Part shown: piece after piece, positions 60,635 through 64,000 of the stretch
How positions within the stretch are numbered: the stretch's first letter is position 1
Layout of the letters: each line of letters begins with the position of its first letter
Source: Bacteroidota bacterium
GTDB lineage: Bacteria; Bacteroidota; Bacteroidia; Chitinophagales; Chitinophagaceae
Assembly: GCA_018266775.1 (NCBI GenBank)
Contig: JAFDZS010000011.1
Coordinates: forward strand, 317,245-381,244
Length of the DNA stretch: 64,000 nt
Direction: 5' to 3'
Position numbers and translations under genes: made by a program
Notes under the pieces: model-generated
What the model was told of the DNA's origin: nothing
Database searches by the model: none
Seen by the model: the letters and a program-made list of their open reading frames with translations, nothing else

Positions 60635-60748
60635 TTAATTATCCGTTTTTTGATTTTTGCTGCCGCTCATTTTATAAATAACATAGCCAAAACCAATCAA
60701 CAGGTGCAGCATAACGATGCCAAATATGATCATTCCTGTAGTATCCAC
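60635..60748 (-). CDS. possible small single-pass membrane protein
   Basis: A minus-strand frame from GTG 60,748 to TAA 60,635-60,637 encodes 37 residues (32 if it starts at the ATG at 60,733): MIIFGIVMLHLLIGFGYVIY as one hydrophobic helix, followed by a charged tail KMSGSKNQKTDN. The helix-plus-positive-tail design is what a real small membrane protein looks like, and chance frames seldom show it. It faces the dCMP deaminase gene tail-to-tail with two bases between stops. No family is recognised. Confidence 0.5.
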   Translation of the reverse strand: MDTTGMIIFGIVMLHLLIGFGYVIYKMSGSKNQKTDN

Positions 60749-60856
60749 TGTTATTTTTTGAAAACAAGTTCGTCACACTTTACTGCATTGGCGGTAACCT
60801 TTGTTACATAAGTATGGTAATGATACGATACTGCTGGTCAACACTGCCGTATGTTG

Positions 60857-61717
60857 TTATTGCTTCTTATTAAATGTTGCATTCATTGCCTTCAGCATGC
60901 CCTGGGTGCTCCACGTACCGGGCACAATCATACGGCGTACGGTATATAAAGGTTCGGTAGAATCTCTTTTGGTGGATAAGATAAAGGCCAGTTTATAATT
61001 CCTGCTTTTCAGTTCAGGAATAGCCGCCTGGTTCCACAGCCCGAATGGATACGCAAAATAGTCAATGGATTTACCGGTGATAGCTTCTAATTGTTTGCGT
61101 GGCTTTACCAATTGAACATCCCAGTCATTGCCGGTGTATTTGGTTACCATGTGATGGTCCCATGTGTGAGCAGCAATAACATGCCCGCTGTCTGCCAATT
61201 CTTTCAACTGCTCTTTGCTCATATAACGGGGACGGTTAATGGAAATAGTCATAACAAAGTACACGCCTTTAAAACCATATTTATTCATTTCTTTTGCACC
61301 GATACTGTATTGCTCTTCGTCTGTATCATCAAAAGTGAGCATAATGGGCTTGGAAGGCAATGAACCGTTATGCACCAGGTATTCATACAACTGGTCGGGT
61401 AAGATGGTATGATACCCGCTGTCGTACAATGTTTTCATTTGTTCCGCAAAAGCACCAGGCGTTACCGAGTAACTTTTCATTGTTTCGCTTTCAGAAGGGC
61501 TGATAGCCCTGATGTGGTGGTAACACAACACCGGCACTTCCCGCTTCGATAAAATCTCGGCAAGGCTGGCCATTGGCTGGCCGGATGTATTTGCTGCACC
61601 GGGTTTTCCGGCATTGGGAGAAGCACTGTCTTTTTTTACAGGCTCATTTTTTTCTGCTGCATTATTGCAGGCATACAACAGTACAACAGCTGTACTGATG
61701 AACAATATCTTTTTCAT
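60857..61717 (-). CDS. polysaccharide deacetylase-family lipoprotein
   Basis: The 286-residue protein has a lipoprotein signal (MKKILFISTAVVLLYAC) and a Ser/Ala/Lys-rich linker to about residue 55. The NodB-type domain follows: VPVLCYHHIRAI, PIMLTFDDTDEEQY (metal-binding Asp pair), VIAAHTWDHH (the second metal motif H-x-x-x-H), YFAYPFGLWNQAA and the C-terminal RRMIVPG. The domain removes acetyl or formyl groups from glycans, using a divalent metal. The usual Gly after the Asp pair is replaced by Thr. I chose the ATG at 61,717. It lies 24 bases after another lipoprotein gene on the same strand, so they are probably one transcript. Confidence 0.9.
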   Translation of the reverse strand: MKKILFISTAVVLLYACNNAAEKNEPVKKDSASPNAGKPGAANTSGQPMASLAEILSKREVPVLCYHHIRAISPSESETMKSYSVTPGAFAEQMKTLYDSGYHTILPDQLYEYLVHNGSLPSKPIMLTFDDTDEEQYSIGAKEMNKYGFKGVYFVMTISINRPRYMSKEQLKELADSGHVIAAHTWDHHMVTKYTGNDWDVQLVKPRKQLEAITGKSIDYFAYPFGLWNQAAIPELKSRNYKLAFILSTKRDSTEPLYTVRRMIVPGTWSTQGMLKAMNATFNKKQ

Positions 61718-61741
61718 TTTGGGCAATTTCTTTTAACTGAA

Positions 61742-62773
61742 TTACTGGTATTGAATGTAGAGGGGTTGCGGTACAAATTTCAGCAACTCTCCGGGTGTGA
61801 ACATACCCGCCGTTCCTGGTTTGGTATCGTTTTTATAAAACAATTTAAAGCCGGTGAACTCTACCGGTTCTTTATAAATATACCGCAGGTAAGTGGAGCG
61901 TTTCAGGTATTTATCTCCAAAGCCATCCATATCCATCACAATCTGCACTTCAGGTACTTTCTTGATCTTATCATAGCCGGTTACCATTCCCTGTGTAAAG
62001 CGGTGTACAATTAAAATTTTAGGCGCAAGATGATTTTTACGAACAATATCCGCCAGCAGGTCTACGGCATCGTTGATATCTTCATAACTCATAGTACCAA
62101 TTTTTGAGCCCGGTGTTTCCCCATGTTTCATAGAGAATTCCGGATCAATGCCCAAATGTACGTTCGGCAATTTCAGGTAAGGTTCCAGTAATGGCGCTTC
62201 GTCTTTTACCAGGCTGTGCCCAACCTGTATGTCTAAAAATACCTGTGCGTTGATTTCTTTCGCCCAGTTCATGATGGTATCAATTTGATGGAAGGGCATG
62301 CGAAAACGGTGTTTGCCGTCTTTACCTGCGGCACCCTGTGCTGTTACTGCAATGTAATGCAATGCAGGAATGGTGGGCATTTGGGGGTCTGCCGCCTGCC
62401 ATTTGGCCAGCTCTTCTTTCAGTTTGGCCAGCATACTGTCTTTGGGAATTTCACCAAGAATGCCCATTTTTTTGGAATACATGTTCCCGTAAAAAGCCAC
62501 AATCCTGTTATAAGGCAACAGTGCACCATCTAAAGGCGTGGGCATTTGCGCCGGCCATTTACCGGTAGTATCATGATTACTGTTCGCCAGTAAACGTTTG
62601 GCAAAATCTGCAGCATCAATTTTAGTTACAGGCGGAGCGGTTGCTTTTGCAGCAGTTGTGTCTTTTGATGTGGTTGATGATTTGCTGGTGGCGTTGCTGT
62701 GATCATTACAGGCTGAAATACAAATGCCACCGGCAATAGGCAGCATCAGCAGAAGGGGGTATATTTTTTTCAT
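61742..62773 (-). CDS. lipoprotein with probable TIM-barrel domain
   Basis: The 343-residue protein has a lipoprotein signal (MKKIYPLLLMLPIAGGICISAC) and a Ser/Thr/Lys/Ala-rich linker to ~45. The rest alternates strands and helices like a TIM barrel: RIVAFYGNMYS, PALHYIAVTAQG, NAQVFLDIQVGHS, VHLGIDPEFSMKHG, PKILIVHRFTQGMV, VQIVMDMDGFGD, FTGFKLFYKND. Acidic residues at strand ends (DPEF, DMDGFGD) recall glycoside hydrolases, but I cannot assign a family. Its gene lies 24 bases upstream of the deacetylase gene, so the two probably work on the same envelope polymer. Confidence 0.75.
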   Translation of the reverse strand: MKKIYPLLLMLPIAGGICISACNDHSNATSKSSTTSKDTTAAKATAPPVTKIDAADFAKRLLANSNHDTTGKWPAQMPTPLDGALLPYNRIVAFYGNMYSKKMGILGEIPKDSMLAKLKEELAKWQAADPQMPTIPALHYIAVTAQGAAGKDGKHRFRMPFHQIDTIMNWAKEINAQVFLDIQVGHSLVKDEAPLLEPYLKLPNVHLGIDPEFSMKHGETPGSKIGTMSYEDINDAVDLLADIVRKNHLAPKILIVHRFTQGMVTGYDKIKKVPEVQIVMDMDGFGDKYLKRSTYLRYIYKEPVEFTGFKLFYKNDTKPGTAGMFTPGELLKFVPQPLYIQYQ

Positions 62774-62928
62774 AAAGTGTGACAGTGATTTTTTACACTG
62801 TCCAATAAGTTTCAATGGTTGTTATGCAAGGCGAAGAACAATAATGCAAATATCAGTGATTAAACGGTATTATAGATAACGGGATTGTACCGAAGATAAA
62901 ATTTTCTTTTCTACCAAATGCATACACC

Positions 62929-63381
62929 CTAACCAGCAAAAAACTGGGTGTAATACATTCTTCCCTCCTTATCTTTTGCAATACCAATTCCAATGTAAGT
63001 AAACCTGCCCAGCAGGTTGCGGCGGTGGCCGGGTGAATTCTTCCATAGTGTAACCACATCTTTTGCAGTGGTGGCGCCATAAGCTACATTCTCGCCGTAA
63101 GTAGTGACACTGCTAATGGAAGCTTTTGCCATTTCATTGCGCTGCCCAAATCCATCATGCCCAAAAGCCACTTTCCCTTCCGCCATGTTTTCGCTGTGCT
63201 GTTGTGCAATACTGTTTAAATTATTATTGATGATGAGTGGCGGTAATCCTTTTTCTTTTCTGAATGTATTAGTTTGTTGCAGTATTTCACGGTTAAGCCT
63301 GTTGGCGTTATCCTGTGCTTTAACAGAAGCAGTGGCAACAAAAAATGTAATGGCAATGATAAACCGGTACAGAGTGGACAT
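62929..63381 (-). CDS. secreted CAP-domain protein
   Basis: The 150-residue protein has a signal peptide (MSTLYRFIIAITFFVATASVKA). A single CAP/SCP domain makes up the rest: LNREILQQTNTFRKEKGLPPLIINNNLNSIAQQHSENMAEGKVAFGHDGFGQR, TYGENVAYGA, VVTLWKNSPGHRRNLLGRFTYIGIGIAKDKEGRMYYTQFFAG. The His of FGHDGF, the Glu of GENVA and the His of SPGHRRN are the expected cleft residues. Bacterial CAP proteins are thought to act in envelope maintenance or as proteases or lipid binders, and the role is uncertain. I chose the ATG at 63,381. Confidence 0.92.
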   Translation of the reverse strand: MSTLYRFIIAITFFVATASVKAQDNANRLNREILQQTNTFRKEKGLPPLIINNNLNSIAQQHSENMAEGKVAFGHDGFGQRNEMAKASISSVTTYGENVAYGATTAKDVVTLWKNSPGHRRNLLGRFTYIGIGIAKDKEGRMYYTQFFAG

Positions 63382-63543
63382 ACACAAAGAAAATCAATTA
63401 TTATTCCTGAACATAACGGTTATACCTTTTTATAAACTTTTTAACGGTTCATAATAATTGATGCGGTTCATTATTGATAAAATAACATTTCCGTTTCTGC
63501 CATTAATTTTTTATTTTGATAACCTTAACTAAAAATAACTGAT

Positions 63544-64000
63544 ATGAAAAAAACAATTGTTGGCGCCCTGGTTGGCGGCGTAATTCTTTTCATCTGGCAA
63601 TTCCTTACCTGGGGTGCATTGAATTTGCATGAAGCCCAGCAACGGTACACACCCAAACAGGATAGTATACTGGCTTACCTGAAAACACAGTTTACTGAAG
63701 ACGGTGCCTATATGATGCCCACTGTAGCGCCCGGCACTTCCAGCAAAGACATGGAGGCACAAATGAAAGCCTGCGAAGGCAAACCCTGGGCACAGGTGGT
63801 GTATCATAAAAGTATGCCTGGTATGGATGCCATGTTTATGAATATGGGCCGCAGTTATGTAATAGATTTTTTAGTAGTGGCCCTGTTGTGCTGGCTTCTT
63901 GTAAAAATTCCATCGCCTTCCTTCGGTACCGTTTTCCTTGGCAGTGTTTTTACCGGCCTTATCGTGTTCTTTAATATACCATATACCATGCACATCTGGT
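63544..64000 (+). CDS. membrane protein, C-terminus cut by window edge
   Basis: From the ATG at 63,544 the frame is open to the right edge (152 codons). The product starts MKKTIVGALVGGVILFIWQF, a first membrane helix, followed by a periplasmic-like section with NLHEAQQRYTPKQDSILAYLK and MMPTVAPGTSSKDMEAQM. Two more helices follow (SYVIDFLVVALLCWLLVKIP and TVFLGSVFTGLIVFFNIPY). I do not recognise the family with certainty, and the missing end hides its length. It is divergent from the CAP gene. Confidence 0.75.
   Translation, partial: MKKTIVGALVGGVILFIWQFLTWGALNLHEAQQRYTPKQDSILAYLKTQFTEDGAYMMPTVAPGTSSKDMEAQMKACEGKPWAQVVYHKSMPGMDAMFMNMGRSYVIDFLVVALLCWLLVKIPSPSFGTVFLGSVFTGLIVFFNIPYTMHIW

Noticed and set aside
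1-64000. tRNA, rRNA, insertion sequences, prophage or integrase genes
   Set aside because: None was found by eye: no T-loop consensus in the gaps, no transposase or integrase motifs, and no terminal inverted repeats around coding sequence.

Overview
The window looks like a chromosomal segment of a Bacteroidota member, most likely Chitinophagaceae or a close relative. The evidence is in the genes and signals: a type IX secretion system (T9SS) plug protein, cargo proteins with type A and type B T9SS sorting domains, a lipidated TamA-type barrel protein (TamL type), a MoxR/DUF58/DUF4350/DUF4129/SpoIIM cluster, many Bacteroidota-type lipoproteins, a near absence of Shine-Dalgarno sequences, and promoters of the TTTG / TAnnTTTG type. 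No rRNA, tRNA, insertion sequence, prophage or CRISPR array was seen. The only structural RNA found is the SRP RNA.

Layout: 1-2.6 kb holds a truncated gene, a small membrane protein and an amino-acid permease. 2.7-3.1 kb is a 126-bp tandem repeat. 3.1-6.7 kb has a secreted GH27 alpha-galactosidase, pdxJ and a secreted protein. 7.0-16.45 kb is a complete tryptophan operon on the minus strand, in the order trpL leader, trpE, G, D, C, F, F, B, lipoprotein, A, then a TlpA-type redoxin. It carries two trpF genes and a complete-looking ribosome-mediated attenuator. 16.5-28.5 kb is mixed: an NAD(P)-binding protein, a DUF4382 lipoprotein, a T9SS type B cargo protein, an exported VOC protein, GH92 mannosidase, a Crp/Fnr regulator, NudK and a transaldolase-like aldolase. 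28.5-36 kb has SRP RNA, the T9SS plug protein, an FtsX-like permease, a TrmH-type methyltransferase, TamL and TruB. 36-42.4 kb is the MoxR-SpoIIM cluster with a divergent RDD gene. 42.5-49 kb has a DUF6438 protein, a T9SS type A cargo protein, a GH97 glucosidase and a ThuA protein. 49.6-54.3 kb has a LytTR/LytS two-component pair with DUF4288 and LiaF-like genes, then a MocR regulator. 54.9-64 kb carries ilvE, a protein built of 23-residue repeats, a fatty-acid hydroxylase-like protein, dCMP deaminase, envelope lipoproteins and a truncated membrane protein.

How the parts work together: the trp genes form one biosynthetic unit whose expression is probably tuned by translation of a WWW leader peptide. 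The three glycosidases (GH27, GH92, GH97) suggest periplasmic breakdown of alpha-linked glycans. The plug protein and the two cargo proteins reflect the T9SS. Between genes there are many dispersed short repeats of several families, some with a fixed orientation relative to the 3' ends of genes. These repeats and the trp attenuator are the most interesting non-coding signals here.
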